A stretch of DNA of 45,046 nt from an uncultured Eubacteriales bacterium. GTDB taxonomy: Bacteria > Bacillota > Clostridia > Saccharofermentanales > Saccharofermentanaceae. The stretch spans positions 1 to 45,046 of the forward strand of contig ONFC01000018.1 in NCBI GenBank assembly GCA_900317035.1, read 5' to 3'. The position numbers and the translations under genes were made by a program. The notes under the pieces are model-generated. The model saw only the letters and a list, made by a program, of their open reading frames with translations. It was not told the DNA's origin and did no database searches. Below are positions 26,377-34,587 of the stretch, piece after piece; within the stretch, counting starts at the first letter, position 1; each line of letters opens with the position of its first letter.

Positions 26377-26898
26377 ATCGCCAGACAGAATAATGGGCAG
26401 CCTATCAACGAGGAGATTCGTTTTGAGAAGGTGCGACTGATTGATGCAGATGGTACTATGGTCGGTATCGTTCCGATCGAGCAGGCTAGAAAGGCCGCAG
26501 ATCTTGCAGGACTGGATCTTGTATTGATAGCTAATAATCCGGATAACCCGGTCTGCAAAGTAATGGATTACGGTAAGTATCTGTTTGAGCAGGCGAAGCG
26601 TGAGAAGGAAGCCCGTAAGAATCAGAAAGTGATCGAGACAAAGGAAGTCGGTATGAAACTGACCACAGAAGATCATGATCTGAATGTCAAGACGAAGAAT
26701 GCCTGCCGTTTCCTTAAGGATGGAAACCGAGTGAAGGTCATCGTTAAGTTCCGTGGACGTGAGATGGCTTATCAGAACCAGGGATATGCTGTAATGGAAA
26801 AGTTCGCATCTTTATGCGAAGAAGTCGGTCAGATCGATAAGCCGGCGAAGATAGAGGGCAGGAATATGGTTATGTTCCTGGCTCCGAAGAAAAACTGA
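26377..26898 (+). CDS. infC: Translation initiation factor IF-3, AUC start codon
   Basis: IF-3 keeps 30S subunits free and checks start codon-anticodon pairing. From ATC 26377 the product has 173 residues, the normal length: (M)ARQNNGQPINEEIRFEKVR, then LIDADGTMVGIVPIEQARKA of the N-terminal domain, a Lys-rich linker, and the C-terminal domain with VKVIVKFRGREM and GRNMVMFLAPKKN. AGGAGG at 26362-26367 is 9 bases upstream and no ATG, GTG or TTG lies at usable distance. The first GTG in frame (26431) would delete conserved INEEIR and lacks a ribosome binding site. infC in other bacteria uses AUU, AUC or AUA, letting IF-3 repress its own translation. Confidence 0.93.
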   Translation: MARQNNGQPINEEIRFEKVRLIDADGTMVGIVPIEQARKAADLAGLDLVLIANNPDNPVCKVMDYGKYLFEQAKREKEARKNQKVIETKEVGMKLTTEDHDLNVKTKNACRFLKDGNRVKVIVKFRGREMAYQNQGYAVMEKFASLCEEVGQIDKPAKIEGRNMVMFLAPKKN

Positions 26899-26924
26899 TT
26901 GTGATTTAAGGAGGAAATAGAAAC

Positions 26925-27122
26925 ATGCCTAAGCAGAAAACACACAGTTCATCTAAGAAGAGATTTAAGGTAACGGGTACCGGTAAGGTTCTGTATTCCC
27001 AGGCTTTCCGTCGCCACATCCTGAGCAAGAGACCGAGCAAGAGAATGAGACATCTTCGTCACACAGCTGTTTGCTCTGCGCCGAATGCGAAGATCATTAA
27101 GACAATGGTTCCGTATAAATAA
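26925..27122 (+). CDS. rpmI: 50S ribosomal protein L35
   Basis: Small basic ribosomal protein of 65 residues. [20 protein letters not shown] and the later [15 protein letters not shown] match L35 closely. AAGGAGG precedes ATG 26925. Second gene of the infC-rpmI-rplT operon, 26 bases after infC. Confidence 0.97.
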   Translation: MPKQKTHSSSKKRFKVTGTGKVLYSQAFRRHILSKRPSKRMRHLRHTAVCSAPNAKIIKTMVPYK

Positions 27123-27178
27123 TCGGTACCGAAGTGGATTTGAAAGTTAGTTTAAATATCTAAGGGAGGAACAATACC

Positions 27179-27532
27179 ATGTCCAGAGTAAAAAGAGGTA
27201 TGCGTACAAGAGCGCGTCATCATAAGATTTTAAAGCAGGCCAAGGGCTATTTCGGTCACAAGAGCAAGCTTTTCAAGGTTGCTAACCAGCAGGTAATGAA
27301 GTCCGGTAACTATGCTTACCGCGACAGAAGAAATAAGAAGAGAGATTTCAGAAAACTGTGGATCCAGCGTATCAATGCTGCTTGCCGCGTAAATGGTCTT
27401 TCTTACAGCCGTTTCATGAATGGCCTGAAGAAGGCTAATATCGCTCTCGACCGTAAGGTTCTGTCTGATATCGCTATTACAGATCCTAAGGGATTTTCTG
27501 CACTCTGCGAGCAGGCTAAGAGCGCACTCTGA
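27179..27532 (+). CDS. rplT: 50S ribosomal protein L20
   Basis: Early-assembly 23S rRNA-binding protein of 117 residues, also the expected repressor of this operon. [20 protein letters not shown] with the long basic N-terminal extension, then [20 protein letters not shown] and [14 protein letters not shown], are typical. GGGAGG lies before ATG 27179. No clear terminator follows; the next start is 11 bases beyond its stop. Confidence 0.98.
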   Translation: MSRVKRGMRTRARHHKILKQAKGYFGHKSKLFKVANQQVMKSGNYAYRDRRNKKRDFRKLWIQRINAACRVNGLSYSRFMNGLKKANIALDRKVLSDIAITDPKGFSALCEQAKSAL

Positions 27533-27543
27533 TCCTTTCAGAA

Positions 27544-28347
27544 GTGGAACGCTATTTCGAGATAAAAAGCAAAGAAAACCCTCGATTCCGATCACTTGCT
27601 GCCCTGCACGACCGTAAGGTCGCGCGGACGCAGGGAAAGGTCTTCATCGAGGGTTTGCGTTTGTGTGAAGATGCGATCCTTTCCGGGCTGGTTCCGGAAG
27701 TTATTATTATCCGATCCGGAGAAGAAGCAGTAGCCGATAAATGGAAGAAAGACTATCCTTCGCTTCAATCAGTTGATGTGATAGTTCTTACCGAAGCGCT
27801 TTTTTCCAAGCTCTCATCGACAAAGAATCCGCAAGGCATGGCGCTTGTTGTTGAAGCACCTGTCATGGAGGGTTCTTTTCCGTATGAAGAAGGGAAGAGC
27901 AGGTATATTGTTCTGGAGCATCTTCAGGATCCGGGAAATATGGGGACGATCATCCGGATGGCGGATGCCTTTGGATACACGGCAGTGCTTTTCACAGAGG
28001 ATTCCGTTGATCCCTATAATGAAAAGGTCCTTCGTGCTTCTATGGGATCCTGTTTTCACATTCCGCTTATCTCATTTTCGGACAGCGGGAAGATTTTTGA
28101 TACGTTAAAAGAAAAGAATATTCCTTCCATCGGTGCCCATCTTCGTGGAAATGATCTTCGGACAGTGGAATTTCCGCATTCATCGGCTCTTTGGATCGGA
28201 AATGAGGCCAATGGTTTAAGTGAGTTGACTTCTTCGTGTTGTGATATACTGATTAAGATACCAATGCCTGGTCGTGCAGAATCTTTAAATGCAGCTTCTG
28301 CAGCATCGATCCTGGGCTATTTACTGGCATTTGCGCCGGATAAATGA
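27544..28347 (+). CDS. SpoU-family (SPOUT) RNA 2'-O-methyltransferase
   Basis: TrmH/RlmB-like enzyme that methylates a ribose 2'-OH in rRNA or tRNA; target not readable. The product has 267 residues: an L30e-like substrate-binding domain (about 1-100, with VFIEGLRLCEDAI), then the SPOUT knot with motif 1 LQDPGNMGTIIRMADAFG near 125-142, motif 2 LWIGNEANGLS near 217, and motif 3 IPMPGRAESLNAASAASILG near 239-258. The start is GTG 27544 with only a weak CAGAAG ribosome binding site, so read-through from rplT and coupling are likely. The first potassium-regulator gene follows after 18 bases. Confidence 0.9.
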   Translation: MERYFEIKSKENPRFRSLAALHDRKVARTQGKVFIEGLRLCEDAILSGLVPEVIIIRSGEEAVADKWKKDYPSLQSVDVIVLTEALFSKLSSTKNPQGMALVVEAPVMEGSFPYEEGKSRYIVLEHLQDPGNMGTIIRMADAFGYTAVLFTEDSVDPYNEKVLRASMGSCFHIPLISFSDSGKIFDTLKEKNIPSIGAHLRGNDLRTVEFPHSSALWIGNEANGLSELTSSCCDILIKIPMPGRAESLNAASAASILGYLLAFAPDK

Positions 28348-28365
28348 TTATTGGAGGCCGTATCC

Positions 28366-28995
28366 ATGCAAATCATGATTTTGGGTGCTTCGCGCTCAAG
28401 TGTCTTTCTTATGAAACGCCTGATCGAAAAAGGGCATACATGTGTTCTTGTAGATCCGAAGGCGCAGGAGATAGAGCGACAGTTTAACTTAGGTGTTCTT
28501 ACATTTAACGGTGTGATCATTGATATCGATGTATTAAGAGAAGCGGATATCGGTTCTATGGATATCGTTTGTGCCATGAGTGACAGCGAGAACCAGAATC
28601 TGATGGCTTCCGAGATCGCAAGAGATATTTTTCACATTAAAAGCGTTATTACGAGAGTGTTTGCCTCTGAAGATTACCATCTCTTTGATGATGCGGGTTT
28701 TCTGTCAATTTCATCTACGGTTCTTACTTCTGATGCTTTTATCCGGGCAATCGACGGAAAAACGGCAAAAGAGGACTATACCGGTCAGTGTGTCTCGAAT
28801 ATATTCGGAAACAGCATCTCCTTTACTGTGCTCGAACTTGATGAGAGCTTTGTAGGGGCAAAAATCAGAGATGTTGAGGATACAGAAGGCCGTCATATTT
28901 TCGGAATCGTTCGGCATGATTCATTTATGACTACGCTTCCAAACATGAAACTGGAGAAGGGAGATAAGCTGATCCTGGCTGAGAAAAAGGTCTGA
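28366..28995 (+). CDS. TrkA/KtrA-like regulatory protein with a degenerate nucleotide-binding loop
   Basis: Cytoplasmic RCK protein of 209 residues, likely regulator of the TrkH channel two genes on. An RCK_N Rossmann domain (1-125) is followed by an RCK_C domain (about 133-209, FTVLELDESFVGAKIRDVED and KLEKGDKLILAEKK). The glycine-rich loop is MILGASRSSVFL rather than GxGxxG, so the second and third glycines are missing; the acidic residue after strand 2 (VDP) remains. It may bind nucleotide poorly and act as a structural partner of the next protein. ATG 28366 is chosen because GGAGG lies 8 bases upstream; a TTG at 28351 falls in that ribosome binding site. Confidence 0.85.
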   Translation: MQIMILGASRSSVFLMKRLIEKGHTCVLVDPKAQEIERQFNLGVLTFNGVIIDIDVLREADIGSMDIVCAMSDSENQNLMASEIARDIFHIKSVITRVFASEDYHLFDDAGFLSISSTVLTSDAFIRAIDGKTAKEDYTGQCVSNIFGNSISFTVLELDESFVGAKIRDVEDTEGRHIFGIVRHDSFMTTLPNMKLEKGDKLILAEKKV

Positions 28996-29010
28996 TCAGA
29001 AGAGAATCAT

Positions 29011-29664
29011 ATGAAGATCGTTATTGTTGGTGCCGGAAAGCTTGCCTATTACCTGATTCATGAACTGGAACAGGCAGATGAGATCGTTGTTATTGATAAA
29101 GACTATGACGCTGCGATGAGATTTGCGGATAATCAGGTATCCGAAGTTATCCACGGCGACGGATCCTCTTATCCGGTATTAAGTGAAGCCTGTAAAGGCG
29201 CGGACATGATCGTCGCCCTTACAAATGAAGATGAAACGAATCTGATTGCATGCCAGATCGCCAAAGATCATCTGGGAGTAGCTAAAGCGATTGCCAGAGT
29301 AAATAATCCGAAAAATCGCGAGATTATGGAACACTTCGGTATCGACCGTGCATTTTCCGGAACTCAGATACTTGCCAGTATGATCGAACAGGAGATCGAT
29401 TTCGAAGGTCTTCGTATCGTTCACCGTATCAAAAACTCGGATCATGTGCTGATCGAATTTGTTTTATCGAAGAATTCTGATGCCTGTGAAAAATCAATGA
29501 TGCAGTATAAGTTTATCCATGGCGCCCGTGTTGTTGTAATGGCCGGTGAAGATGGAGGAACGATTACTCCTGTCGGTGATACAGTCATGCATGCAGGAAA
29601 CCAGATCATGATGGTTTGTTCGAAGAAGGATATTGAAGCTATCTGGAAAGCGATGGTGCAGTAA
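29011..29664 (+). CDS. trkA: TrkA-type potassium uptake regulatory subunit
   Basis: Peripheral RCK protein that gates TrkH/KtrB with bound NAD(H) or ATP/ADP. It has 217 residues. KIVIVGAGKLAYYLIHEL has the GxGxxA loop, VVIDKD the acidic ribose contact, and HGDGSSYPVLSEACKGADMIVALTNEDETNLIACQ (in pieces) the standard RCK_N body; RCK_C starts near 143. Unlike its upstream neighbour it keeps the nucleotide loop. It sits 15 bases after that gene, and its stop directly touches the trkH start. Two different RCK proteins with one channel suggest a hetero-ring. Confidence 0.92.
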   Translation: MKIVIVGAGKLAYYLIHELEQADEIVVIDKDYDAAMRFADNQVSEVIHGDGSSYPVLSEACKGADMIVALTNEDETNLIACQIAKDHLGVAKAIARVNNPKNREIMEHFGIDRAFSGTQILASMIEQEIDFEGLRIVHRIKNSDHVLIEFVLSKNSDACEKSMMQYKFIHGARVVVMAGEDGGTITPVGDTVMHAGNQIMMVCSKKDIEAIWKAMVQ

Positions 29665-31116
29665 ATGCTTGTTCGAAGGAGTAAGACAAAGAGAATCGTC
29701 CAGTGGATGATGGACCGTCCCGCTCGAGTAATTGTGGCGAGTTTCCTTCTTATCATGGCTATCGGAACGATTCTTCTGATGATGCCTTTTGCCACAAAAT
29801 CCGGGGAAAGTATCGGTTTTTTTGATTCTCTCTTTACCACTGTCTCGGCAACTTGTGTGACTGGTCTTATTGTTCGGGATACGGCAACGACATTTAACAC
29901 TTTTGGACAGGTCGTTCTTATGCTTCTGATCCAGGTTGGCGGTCTGGGACTTGTAACGATCTATTCCTTTGCAGTGAATCTCTTCCGTAGAAAGATATCG
30001 GTAAAGACACGAGTTCTGGCACAGGAGAACAGCGGCAGTTTCACCTATTCCGAACTGAAAGGATTGCTTAAAACGATCGTGCTTATGACGTTCGCTTTTG
30101 AGTTTATCGGTTTTTTACTGTTTGCAACTCAGTTTGTACCGGAATTTGGTTATGGAGATGGATTATTTAAGTCTCTGTTTACGTCTATCTCTTCATTCTG
30201 TAATGCCGGATTCGATCTTATGGGCGATACGGCATCCGGGCCGTACTCCAGTTTTACCGCTTTTAATGCCAATTCCGTAGTAATGCTTACGGCGACATTC
30301 CTGATCTTCTCGGGAGGTCTTGGTTTTCATGTGTGGAAAGACCTGATCGATTATTCAACGCAGAAGATCAAGACTCTTATAAAACATGATAAAAAAGAAC
30401 GCACGAATATCCATATGAAGTTTCATACAAGACTTGCTTTCTTTATGACAGTCTTCCTTTTGGTTTCCGGTGCAATCTTAATATTCCTTATGGAAATGAC
30501 CAACGATGGAGGCCTTACAATAGGAAATCTCTCGTTAGGGGAGAAATTGAATGCTTCTATCTTCCAGTCTATGTCTCTCAGAACTGCCGGAATGAATTCT
30601 ATCGATCTTCTCGCGATGCGTGACTGCACTAAGATCCTCTGCGTGATCTTTATGTTTATCGGAGCCGGAGCCGGATCTACCGGTGGTGGTATTAAAGTAC
30701 AGGCTTTTGCGCTCCTTGTCAGTGCCGTTAAATGCGACATTACCGGCAAGAATGAAGTGGTTATAAGAAATCACCGTGTTTCCAGATCGACAGTGCAGCG
30801 TGCGCTTACCATTTTCTCGCTGGGCTTTTTGCTGATGATATTACTGACATGCATTCTTTCGGTAACGGAGCGGGATCTTATCGCATCCGGCAAATTTACC
30901 TTTTTGGACCTGCTGTTTGAGTCAGCCTCTGCATTTGGTACTGTAGGACTTTCGTCAGCGGCGACACCGCAGTTTTCCTTCTTTGGACAGCTGGCCATCA
31001 TTCCGGTTATGTTTTTAGGCCGTGTTGGTCCTTTGACTTTCGCTATGGGGCTTGTCACAAAAGATAAGAATAAAGTGAAGAGTGTCTATCCTGAGGCGAA
31101 GATCCATCTCGGCTGA
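29665..31116 (+). CDS. trkH: TrkH/KtrB family potassium channel subunit
   Basis: Membrane K+ translocating subunit of 483 residues with four pseudo-repeated M1-P-M2 units. The four selectivity-filter segments are SATCVTGLIV (about residue 68), SSFCNAGF (about 177), LRTAGM (about 312) and SAFGTVGLSS (about 423), each with the single essential glycine; GAGAGSTGGGIKV near 332-344 is the intramembrane gate-loop region typical of the family. The start ATG 29665 directly follows the trkA stop. Length and motifs fit KtrB/TrkH of Gram-positives, usually Na+- or H+-assisted. A shared terminator follows. Confidence 0.95.
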   Translation: MLVRRSKTKRIVQWMMDRPARVIVASFLLIMAIGTILLMMPFATKSGESIGFFDSLFTTVSATCVTGLIVRDTATTFNTFGQVVLMLLIQVGGLGLVTIYSFAVNLFRRKISVKTRVLAQENSGSFTYSELKGLLKTIVLMTFAFEFIGFLLFATQFVPEFGYGDGLFKSLFTSISSFCNAGFDLMGDTASGPYSSFTAFNANSVVMLTATFLIFSGGLGFHVWKDLIDYSTQKIKTLIKHDKKERTNIHMKFHTRLAFFMTVFLLVSGAILIFLMEMTNDGGLTIGNLSLGEKLNASIFQSMSLRTAGMNSIDLLAMRDCTKILCVIFMFIGAGAGSTGGGIKVQAFALLVSAVKCDITGKNEVVIRNHRVSRSTVQRALTIFSLGFLLMILLTCILSVTERDLIASGKFTFLDLLFESASAFGTVGLSSAATPQFSFFGQLAIIPVMFLGRVGPLTFAMGLVTKDKNKVKSVYPEAKIHLG

Positions 31117-31133
31117 TCCTGTTTTATAGAAAT

Positions 31134-31170
31134 AAAAAGTGGCGGTTCCTTTTTCGAGACCGCCACTTTC
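31134..31170. terminator. Bidirectional terminator between trkH and a convergent lipoprotein gene
   Basis: AAAGTGGCGGT (31136-31146) pairs with ACCGCCACTTT (31159-31169). On the minus strand it is followed by TTTTTATTTC, a full terminator for the lipoprotein gene. On the plus strand the tail is only TTTCTATAT, so trkH termination is weaker. Confidence 0.85.
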
Positions 31171-31214
31171 TATATAGAAACTACAAGTAGGAAAGAGTCA
31201 GATCCTTCCCGGAA

Positions 31215-32378
31215 TCAGTCGATGGAGAGTGTCCCGGCAACCGGGTTTCGGTATCTGGGATCATTTTCAGGAAGAGCTGAATACCGTGTGCCATAGTATT
31301 CATCTGAGAATCCGTTAGGGGCATAGTATATCTCGCCTGTCTCGTTATCAACGACACGCTCTCTGCCAAGCGTAGAATCACTACGCATCTGAGACAGGAT
31401 ATCATGCGTTTCGCTCGATTTATTCCAGGTATCCATAATCATATCGCCCATCTGATCCGCCATCTTGCCCAGGTACTGGGACGTTCCTATGATCTGAGCC
31501 CATTCACGGTTTCTATCCTGCATGAACTGCTCACTGAAATTAATGGAGTTAAACATCTGTGTCATTACAGGGATCCAGTTAGTATAGTCCTCTTCCGGAG
31601 CTGCCATGACTAAAAGATTAGATACACTATACCAGCCGCAGTCAATGCCGCTCATCCAGTAATCCATGGTATTCCAGACCGAGCCGCCAAAAACACCGGT
31701 TACATAGTTTCCGTTTGGAGATTTGCAGGTGCCTTCTATAACATCCCCGAACAGCGGGTTGTTTTCCTCAAGTTTAGTGATCATCGCAAAGTCATTAAGA
31801 TTCATGTATGCTCCGCCACACTCAGCGAAGAAGCCTTCTGTAGTAGGAGTAGTTAAATACGGGTGATCTACAAATGCATTGGAAGAACCCATGTAGTTGC
31901 CGCCGGCATTTTTGGCCCAGAAGTCATGGGACTCTTTAGATTTAACAAAAGGCGATGCAAGAAGTTGGAATATAAAAATACGGTCAGGACATGTTTCATC
32001 TTGAGCAATCAAGCCATATCCGATGAGATCTGTCATGATGAATTCGACTTTCCAGGTGTCGGGTACAGTGACAGATGTGTAGCCGTAAGGATCTTTGACT
32101 TCGACCCAGTTGATCTTCTTGGTATCTGCCGGTTCGATTGATATCTGCTGGACGGAAGTGGTCGGTTCCTCTGTGGTCTCAACTGTGGTCGTAGTTGGCT
32201 TTTCTGAATCAGAGGTATCGATATCTTCAGTAGATTCAATAGTTTCTGTGATATTGGTCTGACTTTTAGTCTTCTTTTTCTTTTTTGATGTTTGCGTGGA
32301 TTCTTCTTTTGAACTGCAGGCACAGAGAAGATTAAGAAGCAAGGTTAAACAAATGAAAACAGATATTTTTCTCTTCAT
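31215..32378 (-). CDS. Predicted lipoprotein of unknown function
   Basis: Exported protein of 387 residues. The signal peptide ends in a lipobox LLCAC with the lipidated Cys near residue 21. Next comes a Ser/Lys/Thr-rich linker (22-80) that should hold the domain off the membrane. The globular part begins NWVEVKDPYGYTSVTVPDTW, then has several Cys residues and a repeated Trp/Tyr pattern (WNTMDYWMSG), and ends in a helical stretch and a motif RERVVDNETGEIYYAPNGFSD. I do not recognise the family. AAGGAGG lies before ATG 32378. It is a single-gene unit with the terminator at 31134-31170. Function unknown; a surface sensor or binding protein is conceivable but unproven. Confidence 0.85.
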   Translation of the reverse strand: MKRKISVFICLTLLLNLLCACSSKEESTQTSKKKKKTKSQTNITETIESTEDIDTSDSEKPTTTTVETTEEPTTSVQQISIEPADTKKINWVEVKDPYGYTSVTVPDTWKVEFIMTDLIGYGLIAQDETCPDRIFIFQLLASPFVKSKESHDFWAKNAGGNYMGSSNAFVDHPYLTTPTTEGFFAECGGAYMNLNDFAMITKLEENNPLFGDVIEGTCKSPNGNYVTGVFGGSVWNTMDYWMSGIDCGWYSVSNLLVMAAPEEDYTNWIPVMTQMFNSINFSEQFMQDRNREWAQIIGTSQYLGKMADQMGDMIMDTWNKSSETHDILSQMRSDSTLGRERVVDNETGEIYYAPNGFSDEYYGTRYSALPENDPRYRNPVAGTLSID

Positions 32379-32515
32379 GTCGCTCCTCCTTTTTTGGGGA
32401 AATACTTGATGTCTATAGCTTTATTTTATTGAAAAGATGAAATTTCATTTTTATCAAAATATGAATTTTCTGTTTTTTAATCGAAAACAAATACTAAAAG
32501 ACAGGAGAAACTCTA

Positions 32516-32521
32516 TATAAT
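32516..32521 (+). promoter_or_regulatory. Candidate -10 element of the acyltransferase gene
   Basis: TATAAT 72 bases before ATG 32593 in the 214-base AT-rich divergent spacer; no -35 of note. The rest of the spacer shows nothing clear. Confidence 0.3.
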
Positions 32522-32592
32522 TAATTATTACGGTTTCCATTAAAGTGAATATGTGAGAAAATACATACGAAATTAAGGAAGAAGGGTTTCTT

Positions 32593-33858
32593 ATGCTAAA
32601 AGATTTCTTCAATATCTGGTCGATACTTCGTGTCGCCACATACTATTTTTTCTTTATGCTTCTTTTCTGGGGCAGTTCCAGTAAACTTGGAAAAAAAGAC
32701 TTCCATAAGGATTTCTGTTCACTAGATATGATGAAGTCGCTTCGCGGATTTGCCGCGATTGGTGTTATCCTGCACCATATTTCGCAGGAAGAGGCTTTTC
32801 AGCGGAGTAGAGTATTAAGCCCGTTTGTAAATGCCGGAGCTTTTTTCGTCGCGATATTCTTTTTCTGTTCCGGCTATGGACTTCTTAAAAGCTTGAATAC
32901 AAAAGAAAACTACCTTAAAGGCTTTATCAGAAACCGTATAGTTAAGTCGATACTGTTGCCTTTTTATGTAAATGTGATCCTGTATGCGATCTATTATGCT
33001 TTTGTCGTAAAAGTGAAGTGGCCGGCGGCGCAGTGGATCTGCAATTTTACGGGACTTACCATGATGAATCCATATGCCTGGTTCCCTGTGGTACTGGCGA
33101 TCCTCTATCTGGTATTCTTCCTGACGTTCCGCTTTATTAAGAATCGTCCGGTATGCTTTACCATCATTGGGCTTGTGATCATCGGTATGGGCATCGGATT
33201 CTGTTTCAACGGACACATGGCCTGGTGGCATGGACCGAAGAACTGGTGGCTTTCTGGAACTAAAGTCCCGTGGTGGTGTGAACAGAAGATCCTGTGGTTT
33301 AACGGTGAGTGGTGGGTCAATTCCGCTATAGCTTTCTTAACCGGCCTTCTGTTTGCACAGTTTGAAGAGAAGATCGTCTCCTGGTTCAGACGCCTGTATG
33401 CGCTGAAGTTCCATATTGTTCTTCTTTTAACTTATCTTGCGTATCTTCTATCAAATTATGGACAGACAGCTTTCGGATATTGGACGGAATACAGCGGAAA
33501 AGGCCCCGGGATCGTTAGCAAAGTGCAGACATATTTCTGCCAGCTCCCGCTGTTCGCTCTTCTTGGGTTCCTTATCATCATCTTCATGATGAAGTATCAT
33601 GTCGATAATCCGGTAACAAGGTTCTTCGGGAAATTCTCGCTGGATACATATCTTATGAACCTCATGGCTCTGGAGATCATGAGATATCTGATGGATAATA
33701 AGAAATTCCCGTTCAAGGTAAAGAACTATAATCTGCTCATTTTTGCTTTAACCGTATTTGCACTTACGATCCTTCTGGGTGTGATCGAGAAATACATCAC
33801 TGACGGCATAAAAAAGCTGCTTTTCCGTAATAAAGCAGGAAAAACAGCTTCGACCTGA
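32593..33858 (+). CDS. Acyltransferase-3 family membrane protein with a Trp-rich loop
   Basis: Integral membrane O-acyltransferase-like protein of 421 residues with about ten membrane helices. The family signature is present: SLRGFAAIGVILHHIS (about 49-64) with the conserved Arg and His, and GAFFVAIFFFCSGYGLLKS (about 77-95). Such proteins usually acetylate or succinylate surface glycans, lipids or peptidoglycan; some are polysaccharide exporters of the same fold. The region 211-241 holds nine tryptophans in 31 residues, in five clusters, between two membrane helices and before AFLTGLLFAQFE. GAAGGG precedes ATG 32593. It stands alone between two divergently or convergently placed lipoprotein genes. 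Confidence 0.85.
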   Translation: MLKDFFNIWSILRVATYYFFFMLLFWGSSSKLGKKDFHKDFCSLDMMKSLRGFAAIGVILHHISQEEAFQRSRVLSPFVNAGAFFVAIFFFCSGYGLLKSLNTKENYLKGFIRNRIVKSILLPFYVNVILYAIYYAFVVKVKWPAAQWICNFTGLTMMNPYAWFPVVLAILYLVFFLTFRFIKNRPVCFTIIGLVIIGMGIGFCFNGHMAWWHGPKNWWLSGTKVPWWCEQKILWFNGEWWVNSAIAFLTGLLFAQFEEKIVSWFRRLYALKFHIVLLLTYLAYLLSNYGQTAFGYWTEYSGKGPGIVSKVQTYFCQLPLFALLGFLIIIFMMKYHVDNPVTRFFGKFSLDTYLMNLMALEIMRYLMDNKKFPFKVKNYNLLIFALTVFALTILLGVIEKYITDGIKKLLFRNKAGKTAST

Positions 33859-33877
33859 GTGTTCTGTAAATATGTCT

Positions 33878-34480
33878 TTACAGCAGTTCCTCAATGCTTG
33901 GTTCGAGACCGAAAGGTGAATGGATCTGCAGATCTTTAAACAGTTTGTCTACTTTTTTCAGCCATTCTGCGTCAAGTCTGCTGGCATCAGAAGCGGAAAG
34001 AACGATGGAAACAAATAATATAGCATCATCTTTGATGTATAAACATTCGAAGTTGAAAGTTAACTGATCCTTGGAAGAAAGTACAAGAAGATAATCTTTC
34101 CCGGATTCGGACCGGTGAGTATTAGGTGCGGAAATAACAAGATCCTTTTCGGCACTGGTTAATTCGTTGAAGAAGTTTTGGGCTTCCGTAGCATCCTGGT
34201 AATCGGAGTAGACCATGAACAGATTTCCGACGGTTCCATTGGTAGCGTTGGAATAAACCTGTGAGTAGTGATCGAGTTTTGCATCTGTATAATTCGACAT
34301 TTCGCTATCCAGAGCATAATATCCGAGAGCTTGACCGTCAGTACTTTCTTTTTTCTCCAATTCCAAATCGGAAAGAACATGCTTTTCAAAAGATGTGATA
34401 TCCAGACGTGGCTTTCTCGCACATCCTGATGCTTGAATGATTAATACCAGAGAGAGAGCAAGTGCCAGTGCTTTTTTCAT
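33878..34480 (-). CDS. Predicted lipoprotein with a domain shared by two other exported proteins here
   Basis: Small exported protein of 200 residues. Signal peptide 1-19, lipobox QASGC with the lipidated Cys at residue 20. The mature part opens with a helix (SFEKHVLSDLELEKKES), continues with a Tyr-rich segment and a helix DATEAQNFFNEL, then paired strands ECLYIKDDAILFVSIV, and closes with a Lys/Leu helix WLKKVDKLFKDLQI. The last part aligns by eye with the C-termini of the proteins at 37481-38287 and 40545-41720. No database family is recognised. AGGAGG lies 8-9 bases before ATG 34480. Confidence 0.82.
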   Translation of the reverse strand: MKKALALALSLVLIIQASGCARKPRLDITSFEKHVLSDLELEKKESTDGQALGYYALDSEMSNYTDAKLDHYSQVYSNATNGTVGNLFMVYSDYQDATEAQNFFNELTSAEKDLVISAPNTHRSESGKDYLLVLSSKDQLTFNFECLYIKDDAILFVSIVLSASDASRLDAEWLKKVDKLFKDLQIHSPFGLEPSIEELL

Positions 34481-34544
34481 AGTATCCTCCTAAATAACCT
34501 GCTTTATCTACGCGTTCCATCATATCACAACAAGGAAAAGGATG

Positions 34545-34553
34545 TGCTATAAT
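34545..34553 (+). promoter_or_regulatory. Extended -10 promoter of the two-repeat exported protein
   Basis: TGC-TATAAT, 35 bases before ATG 34588, in the 107-base divergent spacer; -35 box weak. Confidence 0.55.
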
Positions 34554-34587
34554 TTTCTTGGAATGAGATATATAAGAGGGCCTAACT

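Noticed and set aside
33864-33883. CTGTAAA-TATGTC-TTTACAG inverted repeat as a terminator
   Set aside because: Short stem, no T tract on either strand, and it overlaps the stop codon of the minus-strand lipoprotein gene; may still weakly end transcription.
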